This document shows, one piece after another, positions 36,407 to 45,490 of a DNA stretch of 64,000 bases (its first letter is position 1; each line of letters starts with the position of its first letter). The notes under the pieces are model-generated. The model was not told the DNA's origin, did not search any database, and worked only from the letters and a program-made list of their open reading frames with translations. Where the stretch lies: NCBI GenBank assembly GCA_910575445.1, contig CAJTFW010000002.1, positions 62,001 through 126,000 on the forward strand, given 5' to 3'. The position numbers were made by a program, and so were the translations under genes. The stretch comes from Lachnospiraceae bacterium (lineage in GTDB: Bacteria > Bacillota > Clostridia > Lachnospirales > Lachnospiraceae).

Positions 36407-37345
36407 ATGTTTAATACATACAAAGAAAAAAAAAGCTATGAAAAGTATATGGAATGTTTGAAGTTGAGAAATATAGAATATAAAAAATTAATTACAGGGC
36501 GTTATTATCAAACTGGAAAAATTTTTAATGTAGCACAAGGGTTACTTAGTTGGAAAAAGCATGCAGATTCCATGAAATATATAAAAAACTGGATTCAACT
36601 GAGACGCTGCGATATTCATTTCCCAATAAAAGAAACCAAACATAAAATGCCGAAAAATTCTAATTATTTTTCTAGTGAAAGGATTGCAATATATACCTGT
36701 ATATTTGGAACTTATGACAGACTCGAAGAACCTGTATGGAAACCCGATAATTGTGATTACTATATTATAACAGACCAAGAAGTAGAAAGAACTTCAGCAT
36801 GGAAAAAAGTTGCAATTGAAAAATTTATCAATAAAATAGATAAACTTACCCTAGCAGAAAAAAATAGATTTTTTAAAATGCATCCAGATATTATTTTTCC
36901 TGAATATAGATATTCAATATATTTAGATGGGAATATCCAACCAGTTACAGATTTAACAGAATATATTTACTATATTTCAAATATAGGTATTTCTGCACAT
37001 TTGCATAGTATTAGAAATTGTGTATACAAAGAAGCAGAAATAGTTAAGCTCTTAAAAAAAGAAAAACCCGAGAGAATTCAAAATCATATAGAATATATCA
37101 GAAAAACAAAAATGCCAGAAGAATATGGTCTTATTGAATGCAATATTATTGCCAGAGAGCATCATAATCCAATTTGTAAAAAAATAATGGATGATTGGTG
37201 GAATGAGTTTATGAATTATTCCAAAAGAGATCAAATCTCATTTGCTCATGTATTATATATGAATGGTATCCCTGTAGATAAAGTGGGAACAATGGGTAAC
37301 AATGTTTTTATGAATCCGTCTTTTATAAAAAAAAGCCATTTATAA
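36407..37345 (+). CDS. DUF616-domain protein, putative glycosyltransferase
   Basis: This 312-residue protein has a DUF616 (PF04765)-like domain: IAIYTCIFGTYDRLEEPVWK, CDYYIITDQ, FKMHPDIIFPEYRYSIYLDG and an AHLHSIRNCVYKEA segment. YLDGNI resembles a DXD-like donor site. The family occurs in capsule loci and in plant Golgi proteins and is generally treated as a glycosyltransferase, though bacterial substrates are largely unknown. An AAAGGAG ribosome site is clear. It probably adds one sugar to the locus C repeat unit. Confidence 0.8.
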   Translation: MFNTYKEKKSYEKYMECLKLRNIEYKKLITGRYYQTGKIFNVAQGLLSWKKHADSMKYIKNWIQLRRCDIHFPIKETKHKMPKNSNYFSSERIAIYTCIFGTYDRLEEPVWKPDNCDYYIITDQEVERTSAWKKVAIEKFINKIDKLTLAEKNRFFKMHPDIIFPEYRYSIYLDGNIQPVTDLTEYIYYISNIGISAHLHSIRNCVYKEAEIVKLLKKEKPERIQNHIEYIRKTKMPEEYGLIECNIIAREHHNPICKKIMDDWWNEFMNYSKRDQISFAHVLYMNGIPVDKVGTMGNNVFMNPSFIKKSHL

Positions 37346-37420
37346 TATGGAAAACATTATTATTTATAGGCAGCTAAAACTAAAATAATTGCATCTTGAG
37401 AAAGGATATATTTAAAATAT

Positions 37421-38689
37421 ATGTGTATAGAAAAAACTTTAATGATAAATAAAAAAACTTTTCCGTGGTGGATATATATTTTTTTTTCTACATTGTGTCC
37501 GCATGTTTTATTGGGACAAATTGCTTTATTAGTATTTATAGTTTTTTCTTTTGCACATAGTATAAAAAAAAGAGCCTATGTAAACTGGATACCATTTTTG
37601 CTTTTAGAAGCAGTCTTTCTAATTTATTCTGTAATACAATGTTTGGGAATTGCAGCCGATTCCTCTGTAGCTTTGCAGATGTGTAAAACAGTTGCTATTA
37701 ATCTTATATTTGATGTGGCTTTTTTAAATTATTCTATCAATATAAAAAGCGAACATCTTGTAGAAACCTATATTAATGGATGCTTTTGGGGGTTTATTGT
37801 TTGTTTGATACTATATGGCTATACAATTGGAAATAGTGCCATATATGATGGTAGATTAACAAGCGCAATAAGCATTGGTTATGGCATATTTAAAATATCA
37901 GGTCATTCACCAACTGCATTGGCTGCTATTGCTAGTAATGCTATGATTATGTCAATGCTTATATATTGGAGAAAAAACAAAAAATACGCTTTGATGTATT
38001 TTTCTTTTTTTTCATTTATAATTCTTTTAACAAAATCAAGAAAAAATCTTGTCTTTATATTATTTTCCATACTTATAATACCTTTTTGTTATAGTGGGAA
38101 AGGATTTAATACAAAAAAATTAAAAATAATGTTTAGTGGAATTATATTATGTGTTTTGGGGTGTTTTGCCATTATAAAAATTCCATATTTTTATGAACAT
38201 ATAGGTATGCGTTTATTATCTATTTTAGATGGTGTGTTACAAATAGGCATTTCTGAAAGTAGCTTTGGTGAAAGTTCAATACGTACGCGAGAATCCCTTA
38301 TTGTTTTGGCAAAAGCTGCATTTATTCAAAAGCCAGTATATGGATGGGGATTAAATAACTTCTCTGAAGTTATTAATAAAGGTGGATATTACACACATAA
38401 TGGTTTTTGGGAAATGCTTGTAAGTGGTGGAATTATTGGCTTTACTATATATTATGCAAAGTATTTTTGCATTTTAAAAAAGATGTATAATGGTATTAAG
38501 AAAAAAAGCTTGCAAATTTTAGTTCCTTATAAAATAGGGCTATTGGCGTTTATATTGTATTGTTTTTTAGAATACTGGCAAATAACATACATGTTCCGAT
38601 TTATCTATATTTTTCCAATATTGCTTTTGAAATATGCTCAAATAAATGAAACAGAATCCTATAAAGGAGATATGATATCAGATGACTGA
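37421..38689 (+). CDS. wzy: O-antigen ligase/polymerase-type membrane protein (Wzy), locus C
   Basis: This 422-residue protein has about ten hydrophobic helices. The late loop YGWGLNNFSEVINKGGYYTHNGFWEMLVSGG carries the THNGFWE motif of the Wzy_C/O-antigen ligase family. RTRESLIVLAKAAFIQKPVYG precedes it, as is usual. It is taken as the repeat-unit polymerase of locus C because the flippase follows at once with an eight-base overlap. The start could also be the in-frame ATG at 37442. Confidence 0.82.
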   Translation: MCIEKTLMINKKTFPWWIYIFFSTLCPHVLLGQIALLVFIVFSFAHSIKKRAYVNWIPFLLLEAVFLIYSVIQCLGIAADSSVALQMCKTVAINLIFDVAFLNYSINIKSEHLVETYINGCFWGFIVCLILYGYTIGNSAIYDGRLTSAISIGYGIFKISGHSPTALAAIASNAMIMSMLIYWRKNKKYALMYFSFFSFIILLTKSRKNLVFILFSILIIPFCYSGKGFNTKKLKIMFSGIILCVLGCFAIIKIPYFYEHIGMRLLSILDGVLQIGISESSFGESSIRTRESLIVLAKAAFIQKPVYGWGLNNFSEVINKGGYYTHNGFWEMLVSGGIIGFTIYYAKYFCILKKMYNGIKKKSLQILVPYKIGLLAFILYCFLEYWQITYMFRFIYIFPILLLKYAQINETESYKGDMISDD

Positions 38690-40202
38690 AAGCAGAGCAA
38701 AGCATGCATTCAGTAACATGCTATGGGGTATTATTAATAAAATAATATCAATTGTCGGACCTTTTTTGATACGCTCTTTAATGATAAAGAAAATGGGAGG
38801 TGATTATGCCGGGCTAAGCTCACTTTTCACTTCCATACTTCAAGTACTGAATTTAGCAGAATTAGGTATTAGTAGTGCAATTGTTTTTAGTATGTATGAG
38901 CCAATTGCATATGATGATAATGATAAAATATGTGCTTTATATAATTTTTATAAGAAAGCATATTGGATTATTGGAACTATTATTTTAACGATTGGTATAA
39001 TTCTGATTCCTTTTGTTCCCAAATTTGTAACAGGTAATATACCAAATGGAATTAATCTTAGTATTCTATATTTAATATATTTAGTCAATACAGTTATCAG
39101 CTACTTTATGTTTGGATATAAAGAATCACTATTAACTGCTTATCAACATAGTGATATTGTAAGTAACATCTTAACAGTATCTAATATTTTATTGTATGTA
39201 ATGCAAACTTTTTTTATATTGGTTATTCCTGATTACTATTTATACTCTATAATGCTTCCATTAAGTACAGTATTGGCCAATATACTTAAATCTATTGTTG
39301 TAGACAAATTGTACCCTACTATAAAGTGTGTAGGAAAACTATCAAAAAGTGAAAGAGAAGAACTATATAAAAAAATAATTGGGTTAATGCTATATAAAAT
39401 TAGTCAAGTATTTCGAAACTCGTTTGATAGTATTATCCTTTCCATGTTTTTAGGTCTTCTAGCAGTTACAAAATATCAAAATTATTATTATATAATGAAC
39501 GCGTTAGCTGCTGTATTAGCAATATTATCAAATTCTATTGTGGCAGGTATTGGAAATAGCATTGCAACTGAAACAGTCAATAAAAATCGATGTGATTTTA
39601 ATACATTTTATATATTATATAATTGGTTATCTGGATGGTGTACTATTTGCTTATTATGTTTATACCAGGACTTTATAAAATTGTGGTTGGGAGAGAAATA
39701 TGTTCTTTCTAATACAATAGTGTATCTTTGCTGTATTTATTTCTATTCTATGAGAGTTGGAGATATTGCTGCTGTATATCGCCAAGCAGTGGGATTATGG
39801 TGGGAAGATAAACTTAGGCCGATTATTGAATCAGTGACCAACTTAGTAATGAATATTTTAGTAGTTAAATATTTTGGTATGGCTGGAGTTTTAGTTTCTA
39901 CTATTATAACAGTTATATTTATTAATATACCATGGGCATCTTATATTCTATTTAAAGTCTATTTTAAAACATCTGTAATGGAATATTATATAAATATTAT
40001 ATGGAATACTTTTGTTGTATTATTTGTGGCAATAATAACCACATTAATATGTAATTTTATTTCTTATGAAGGCACTCTGGCAATTATGCTTAAAATGATA
40101 ATTTGCCTAGTCGTACCCAATGTATTGTTCTTTAGCTGTTATGTAAAATCTCCTGAATTTGAAACTGGAAAAAAACTGATTATAAAAATGTTAAAGAGGT
40201 AA
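38682..40202 (+). CDS. wzx: Polysaccharide flippase (Wzx), locus C
   Basis: This MOP-superfamily exporter has 506 residues and about 14 hydrophobic helices. AFSNMLWGIINKIISIVGPF then LIRSLMIKKMGGDYAGLSSL is the N-terminal signature of a Wzx subgroup that is common in Firmicutes. IRQAVGLWWEDKLRPIIES-like sequence (YRQAVGLWWEDKLRPIIESV) occurs in the second half and is typical of that subgroup. It overlaps the polymerase by eight bases and is followed after four bases by the acetyltransferase gene. Confidence 0.9.
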   Translation: MTESRAKHAFSNMLWGIINKIISIVGPFLIRSLMIKKMGGDYAGLSSLFTSILQVLNLAELGISSAIVFSMYEPIAYDDNDKICALYNFYKKAYWIIGTIILTIGIILIPFVPKFVTGNIPNGINLSILYLIYLVNTVISYFMFGYKESLLTAYQHSDIVSNILTVSNILLYVMQTFFILVIPDYYLYSIMLPLSTVLANILKSIVVDKLYPTIKCVGKLSKSEREELYKKIIGLMLYKISQVFRNSFDSIILSMFLGLLAVTKYQNYYYIMNALAAVLAILSNSIVAGIGNSIATETVNKNRCDFNTFYILYNWLSGWCTICLLCLYQDFIKLWLGEKYVLSNTIVYLCCIYFYSMRVGDIAAVYRQAVGLWWEDKLRPIIESVTNLVMNILVVKYFGMAGVLVSTIITVIFINIPWASYILFKVYFKTSVMEYYINIIWNTFVVLFVAIITTLICNFISYEGTLAIMLKMIICLVVPNVLFFSCYVKSPEFETGKKLIIKMLKR

Positions 40203-40206
40203 TATT

Positions 40207-40738
40207 ATGTCTTTGTTTGGAAAAATACGCTATAAAATATATGATTTAATTAATATAGATGTTTCTTGTCGAAAAGAACGATTTTTAAGCCAAGGAGGTA
40301 TAATGGGCAAAAATTGTGAGATATTTCCTGATGTCGAATTTGGAAGTGAACCATATTTAATTAAAATTGGTAATTATGTAAGGATTACTAATGGAGTCAG
40401 ATTTGTAACTCATGACGGGGGGGGTGTGGACATTAAGAAATCTTGGGTTAGATAATGCAGATGTCTTTGGCCCAATTACAATAGGAGATAATGTACACAT
40501 TGGTTGGAATGCTATTATTATGCCTAATGTACATATTGGTAATAATGTTGTAATTGGAGCGGGAGCAGTGGTAACAAAAGATATTCCAGATAATTCTGTT
40601 GCTGTTGGAGTTCCAGCACACGTAATACAAACAACTGATGAATATCGAAAGAAAGTAGAAGCAAAGTGTGATTATACCAAAGATTTAAGTTGGAGTAAAA
40701 AGAAGAAATATTTGTTAAAGAAATTTGATAAAGGTTGA
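40207..40738 (+). CDS. Phase-variable hexapeptide-repeat acetyltransferase (out of frame at a G8 tract)
   Basis: This is a left-handed beta-helix O-acetyltransferase of the NodL/WcaF type. The first part (40207-40455) ends [15 protein letters not shown]... and stops soon after a G8 run (40417-40424). The rest ([65 protein letters not shown]) continues in the next frame to 40738. Seven or ten G give [11 protein letters not shown], the normal active-site region with its catalytic His. The assembled allele is therefore OFF. It sits between wzx and an intact membrane acyltransferase. Confidence 0.88.
40417..40424 (+). repeat. G8 homopolymer in acetyltransferase gene
   Basis: Eight G lie within the codons for the active-site THDGG motif. 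The open frame needs seven (or ten) G. The position just after the catalytic His means that the OFF product lacks most of the beta-helix. Confidence 0.9.
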
Positions 40739-40744
40739 GGAGAT

Positions 40745-41770
40745 ATGAAAAAAACATCAAAAAATCAACAAATTGAGGCGTTAAGGGGATTTGCCATTTT
40801 ATTAATTGTTATTTATCATTTATTTGATAGATATCAGCAAATATATTTTAATAGAGATATTAAATGGATGAATTTTTGGGGAACTTTTGGTGTGTCTATC
40901 TTTTTTATTATTTCTGGCTACTTTATGATAAATCCCAATAGTGAAAAAATATCATTTATTTCTGCTATAAAACGGTTTACATTTAAAAACCTATTTCGAA
41001 TATGGCCTTGTTATTTTTTATGTGTAACATTGACCTTCATCTTAACAAATTTTGGAGGATTACCAGAACGCACAGTGGATATTAAAAGTTATATTGTAAA
41101 CTTGTTTTTTATAAATACAATTCTAGAAAAACCATATGTAGATGGAGCACACTGGTATATTCATGTTCTACTCATAATGGTAATTTTTACATTGATTTTA
41201 CAATTATCTAATTTACATCGAAAACCTATCATCTATATCTTATGGATAATAGTAACTTTTGTAGTTGGAACAAAATACAACACAAATGAAACTTATTGGC
41301 TTGGAGGACCATTTGTTGGATGTTTATGTACTGGAATCTCTATTAGATTTCTTCAACATGAAGCATATGCTGTAGAAAGTGTCCATCAAAGTAATGATAC
41401 AATATCTTCGTGGTTTGCAGTTGCACTTATAGCTGTTTTAGTTACTTTTTTCTATAGAGGAATTGTTTGTGCTATTGAAATAGTTGTAATTAGCCCGATT
41501 TTTTGGAAATGTTCAAGAATGGAGATGCCCATCTTCAATTCAAGAATATTAACATTTATGGGTATGATTTCATATCCCCTTTATTTAATTCATCAAAATA
41601 TTGGTTTTCTAATTGAATACAAATGTATGATGTTGGCAGAAGACTATAATATTATATTTGCATTTATTGCTTTTATTTTTGTTATTATAATTAGCATTAT
41701 ATTGTTTTATGGTTTTGAAAGGCCTATAGGTAATAAATTGCGTATTTTCTCAGATAAAATATTAAAGTAA
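40745..41770 (+). CDS. Acyltransferase family 3 membrane protein, intact
   Basis: This PF01757 O-acyltransferase has 341 residues and about ten membrane helices. QQIEALRGFAILLIVIYHLF gives the R-x10-H motif, and FGVSIFFIISGYFMI and SYPLYLIHQNIGFLIEYK are the other family marks. It would acetylate a sugar of locus C. Unlike the two other members in loci B and E it has no G tract and is in frame. A GAGGAG ribosome site precedes the ATG. It is the last gene of locus C. The 124 bp to the convergent gene at 41895 contain no clear terminator. Confidence 0.92.
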   Translation: MKKTSKNQQIEALRGFAILLIVIYHLFDRYQQIYFNRDIKWMNFWGTFGVSIFFIISGYFMINPNSEKISFISAIKRFTFKNLFRIWPCYFLCVTLTFILTNFGGLPERTVDIKSYIVNLFFINTILEKPYVDGAHWYIHVLLIMVIFTLILQLSNLHRKPIIYILWIIVTFVVGTKYNTNETYWLGGPFVGCLCTGISIRFLQHEAYAVESVHQSNDTISSWFAVALIAVLVTFFYRGIVCAIEIVVISPIFWKCSRMEMPIFNSRILTFMGMISYPLYLIHQNIGFLIEYKCMMLAEDYNIIFAFIAFIFVIIISIILFYGFERPIGNKLRIFSDKILK

Positions 41771-41894
41771 TATAGGCCTAATCTTTATTCTTATAAATAA
41801 TCTATTGTATTTACTTGCTCCATGAATAATCTAATGAGACTAACTTCAAGAATGAAAACTTTTGCAAGAGTTAATTGATATAAATAGTGTGTTT

Positions 41895-43199
41895 TTATTC
41901 TTCAGGAATTAAAGTAATAATGTCTTTAATAGACATACACATATCATCTGCCTCTTTTGCTCTATGATTCTCAAGAATAGCCATAGCAGCTGCCTGCATT
42001 GCTGGAAAGCTAGTACGTGTTAACTGGTTAGCATATATAACTATATTAGCACCTTTTTCTTTAAATATTTCTTCTGTCACTGTATTAAAAGATGTAGGAA
42101 CTACGACAATTGGAGTAATAACATCCTTTTTTCTGAATTTTTCAATAAAGTCAAAAATTTCAGAAGGGTCTTTTTTTCTTGAATGAATCATAATAGCATC
42201 AGCGCCTGCTTGAGTAAATGCAAATGCTCTCGTTAATGCATCTGCTATTCCTTTATCAAGTATCAGAGATTCAATCCGAGCACATATCATAAAGTCTTTT
42301 GTTTTTTGTGCCCTTTTACCAGCAGTAATTTTTTCAGAAAAGTTTTCAATAGAATCTTGTGTTTGTTCTACTTCAGTTCCAAACAGTGAATTTTTTTTAA
42401 GTCCAGTTTTATCTTCAATAATAATCATTGAGACTCCCATTCTTTCAAGGGTTCTAACTGTATATACAAAATGCTCTGTCAGTCCACCTGTATCACCATC
42501 AAAAATAATAGGTTTGGTAGTAACCTCCATTATCTCATTAACATGTCTGAATCTAGAAGTCATATCAACAAGTTCTATATCAGGTTTACCCTCAGACGTT
42601 GAGTCACAAAGCGAAGATGACCATATTGCGTCAAACTGGTGAGCACCTCCATTCTTTGATATGACTGTTTTTTCGCATATAAGACCAGTAATACCATCAT
42701 GAGCTTCTAGTGCAGTGATTAATCCTTTGGCGGTCAACATTTTTCTAAGCCTAGAGCGTCTTATATCAGGAAGTGATAATTCAGATTTTGTTCTTCTTTC
42801 TATTTCATCATATCTTTCATTTTTAGAATAAGGATATTCAACAAGTTCTCCACCATACGTTGCAAGAATGGTACATACTTCATCGCGAAGATATTTTTGG
42901 AAACCTGCTTTCCAATCATCGCCATGAACAACAATATCTGGTTTGTATTTTTTTAAAATATCTTTATATGACAAAGTTTCTTGCTCTACTACTTTATAAA
43001 CACCTTTAATATTTTCAAACATCGTCTTTCTTTCTTCAAAAGGCAATAATGGAAATCGTTTATAGGAAGCTACTGCTTCATCTGACATAACACCTATTAT
43101 TAACTTTCCAAGCTTTTCTGCCTTTCTGATAATATCAATATGTCCTGAATGAATCATATCTGTAGAAAAGCACATATAAACTGTTTTTATTTTGTTCAT
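41895..43199 (-). CDS. aepX: Cytidylyltransferase-phosphoenolpyruvate mutase fusion (AepX type)
   Basis: Residues 1-135 are a nucleotidyltransferase with HSGH at 17-20 and VVHGDDW. Residues 150-434 are PEP mutase, which forms the C-P bond of phosphonopyruvate. FDGDTGG (233-239) and the active-site IEDKTGLKKNS (261-271) match the EDK-x3-K-NS motif that separates PEP mutase from isocitrate-lyase relatives. The N-terminal part would activate a phosphonate as its CMP ester for transfer to a glycan. No phosphonopyruvate decarboxylase or aminoethylphosphonate transaminase is in the window. It is the last gene of the minus-strand locus D, after a sulfotransferase-like gene. Confidence 0.93.
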   Translation of the reverse strand: MNKIKTVYMCFSTDMIHSGHIDIIRKAEKLGKLIIGVMSDEAVASYKRFPLLPFEERKTMFENIKGVYKVVEQETLSYKDILKKYKPDIVVHGDDWKAGFQKYLRDEVCTILATYGGELVEYPYSKNERYDEIERRTKSELSLPDIRRSRLRKMLTAKGLITALEAHDGITGLICEKTVISKNGGAHQFDAIWSSSLCDSTSEGKPDIELVDMTSRFRHVNEIMEVTTKPIIFDGDTGGLTEHFVYTVRTLERMGVSMIIIEDKTGLKKNSLFGTEVEQTQDSIENFSEKITAGKRAQKTKDFMICARIESLILDKGIADALTRAFAFTQAGADAIMIHSRKKDPSEIFDFIEKFRKKDVITPIVVVPTSFNTVTEEIFKEKGANIVIYANQLTRTSFPAMQAAAMAILENHRAKEADDMCMSIKDIITLIPEE

Positions 43200-43271
43200 T
43201 CTTAAATTCCTTTCATTGTATATTTTTTGTTATATTAAAAGCTATCTTAGAGAAATCTTTCATAATATTAT

Positions 43272-44354
43272 TTAAAATATTTTTTCCTTCTTTCTATTTG
43301 TACATATTTTAGTCTTTTCATAAGAATAAAAACTACTTGAAATTAATTTTTTTATCTGAGCTATATTTTCTTTTTCTTCTGGATAACATGATTCTAGGTC
43401 AATATTATTTATAGATATCTCAGGATTAAAATACTTTTTAGGAAATTTGTGTTCTTCTTTTTTTAATCCACAAAAATCATCTATAATTTTAATAACTTTA
43501 TCATAATCTTGTACCAATTCTTCAAATTTAATATATAAAACATTTGACATTTCTTTCATTTTTTCTAAATTTCTTCTTTGATACATATAATTCCAGCAAA
43601 AATCTTCAACTGCTAATGGTGTTGGAGGAGCATAACCAAATTTTGCACTTCCCCATATCTTTTTGGTTACTAAATATAGGTCTACTGGATTTCTATCTAC
43701 TATAATCACCTTATAACTATCAGGTAAAAAATATTTTATGCCATATAATTGCTCTGCTGAAACTAAATGGTCATGAACAATTATATTTGTATTATTTTTA
43801 TTACATAATTTAGAATATGCTTCTAAAAATATTTTGGCATTATTCCTAAATGTGTTTTCATCTGCTATTAAATATCTAAATACTCTTGTTTTTTTCTTAT
43901 ATTTTCTTCCAAACTTAGATATTTTATATTTATATATAAAATGTGCTCCTAGCTGAAGTAACCCTTTAATTAAGGAAAAATGTACGCCATAATAATCTGC
44001 AACATCAACAGCTACTCCTTGTTTAGAGCTAATGGAATTTATAAAATCATTACTAATCTTTTTGAAGTTTTCACCAAGTAATAGTTTATATGAGCCAAAC
44101 CATCCAAAATTGTTATTGTATTGATTGTTAACAAGGTCAACATAGTCATTTAAAGCATGACTTCTAGATATATAATTAGATTTATCACTATATAATCTAT
44201 CATATAATTCAAAAAGGCCATCGCCTATATAAAACATAGAATGTTCATAATCCTCTTTTCCATTTATAAAAGATGTAGATTCATACTCTGATAAATAGTC
44301 AAGACAGGCTGATGAACCAGATGCATAAAAACCTGTAACACATATACTCTTCAT
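43272..44354 (-). CDS. Sulfotransferase-like P-loop protein
   Basis: This 360-residue protein opens ICVTGFYASGSSACLDYL, similar to the 5'-phosphosulfate loop of PAPS-dependent sulfotransferases (GSGSSA type). YKVIIVDRNPVDLYLV (about 213-228) matches the 3'-phosphate-binding R-x-P-x-D segment. The middle is not conserved enough for a substrate call. Its ribosome site GAGGTAATTT is good. Being next to the phosphonate gene it could instead handle a related phosphonucleotide, but that is speculation. Family call moderately sure. Confidence 0.6.
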   Translation of the reverse strand: MKSICVTGFYASGSSACLDYLSEYESTSFINGKEDYEHSMFYIGDGLFELYDRLYSDKSNYISRSHALNDYVDLVNNQYNNNFGWFGSYKLLLGENFKKISNDFINSISSKQGVAVDVADYYGVHFSLIKGLLQLGAHFIYKYKISKFGRKYKKKTRVFRYLIADENTFRNNAKIFLEAYSKLCNKNNTNIIVHDHLVSAEQLYGIKYFLPDSYKVIIVDRNPVDLYLVTKKIWGSAKFGYAPPTPLAVEDFCWNYMYQRRNLEKMKEMSNVLYIKFEELVQDYDKVIKIIDDFCGLKKEEHKFPKKYFNPEISINNIDLESCYPEEKENIAQIKKLISSSFYSYEKTKICTNRKKEKIF

Positions 44355-44357
44355 AAA

Positions 44358-45458
44358 TTACCTCTTTTGTCTTTTTAAAGATTCTAAGAAAGAAATGTAT
44401 TGTTGCTTTGTACTATTACTATCCCATTTTTTCTTTGCATTTTCGAAATTTGAATCTTCAAAATGCATCGAAAGGAGTTCTACCATACCTTCATATATTG
44501 ATTCTAAATTGTTATCAACTACTAGGCCAATATTGGGATTATATACAATTTCATCTGCACCACAAACGTTTGTTGATAAAATTGCTTTCTGAAGAATAGA
44601 TGCTTCTACACAAGAAGTACATAATCCTTCTGAAAAAGAGGTACAACATAAAAAATCAGATACTTTGATAAAGGGATATGGATTTGATTGGGCACCTACC
44701 ATGTGAATATAATCAGTAGCTTTATTATTGATAATTATTTTTTTAATATGATTAAACAACCTACCATTGCCAACAATAATTCCCATAATATCGCTATCCC
44801 ACTTTTTGACTTGTATTAATGCTTCAACAAATCTTTCAACTCCTTTTTCAGGACTTAATCTTGAAACAATACAAAAAACTTTCTTTCCCTGAATGTTTAG
44901 TGTAGGTATTATATTTTCTTGTAATTCAGATTTTGTTATTATTTCATCAATATTGTAAATATTTCTAATGTGCTTAATTTTTCCTTTAAATGAATTGCTT
45001 ATATACTTTTGTGCTAAAATTTTTCCATCATTTGAAATGCAAATAATTGCGTCTAATTTATTATAGAATGTTAATTGTTTTGCATTAAATCCATGGATAA
45101 AACCTATAAACGTAGCTTGGCTTTGATAATGGTTCTTTCGCATATAATCAATCAATACGCTAGGAGTACCATTTTGATAACTAACCACAAAATCATATTC
45201 AAGTTCGAAACATTTGTGTTTAAGGAGTAACTTTAAAAGTTTATTAGTAATACTTCTTAAACCTTTAATATAAAACTTAAAGCAATTATACATTGTGACA
45301 GTATTTGAAATACTAGTTGTAAAATTTTCTTCATATCTATATAGATTTAATAAATAAATCTCATATGTATCAGATAATATATTAATTAAATTTTTTAAAC
45401 ATATTGCAACGCCATCTGAATTTTGTAAATTGTTTGTGATAAACAATATTTTTTTCAT
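44358..45458 (-). CDS. Family 4 glycosyltransferase, locus D
   Basis: This GT-B enzyme starts KKILFITNNLQNSDGVAICL, with VFCIVSRLSPEKGVERFVEA (about 196-215) starting the C-terminal domain and CCTSFSEGLCTSCVEASILQ, the E-x7-E type donor site. NVCGADEIV matches the end of that site. The ATG at 45458 with AAGAG upstream is preferred to the GTG at 45464, giving 366 residues. It is cytoplasmic or peripheral at the inner membrane face. Confidence 0.9.
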   Translation of the reverse strand: MKKILFITNNLQNSDGVAICLKNLINILSDTYEIYLLNLYRYEENFTTSISNTVTMYNCFKFYIKGLRSITNKLLKLLLKHKCFELEYDFVVSYQNGTPSVLIDYMRKNHYQSQATFIGFIHGFNAKQLTFYNKLDAIICISNDGKILAQKYISNSFKGKIKHIRNIYNIDEIITKSELQENIIPTLNIQGKKVFCIVSRLSPEKGVERFVEALIQVKKWDSDIMGIIVGNGRLFNHIKKIIINNKATDYIHMVGAQSNPYPFIKVSDFLCCTSFSEGLCTSCVEASILQKAILSTNVCGADEIVYNPNIGLVVDNNLESIYEGMVELLSMHFEDSNFENAKKKWDSNSTKQQYISFLESLKRQKR

Positions 45459-45490
45459 TATCACTCTTTTCCACCATAAATAAAGGTATA

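Noticed and set aside
41771-41894. AACTTTTGCAAGAGTT near 41860 as an operator or terminator
   Set aside because: An imperfect 16-bp palindrome without a T run between two gene ends; too weak to call.
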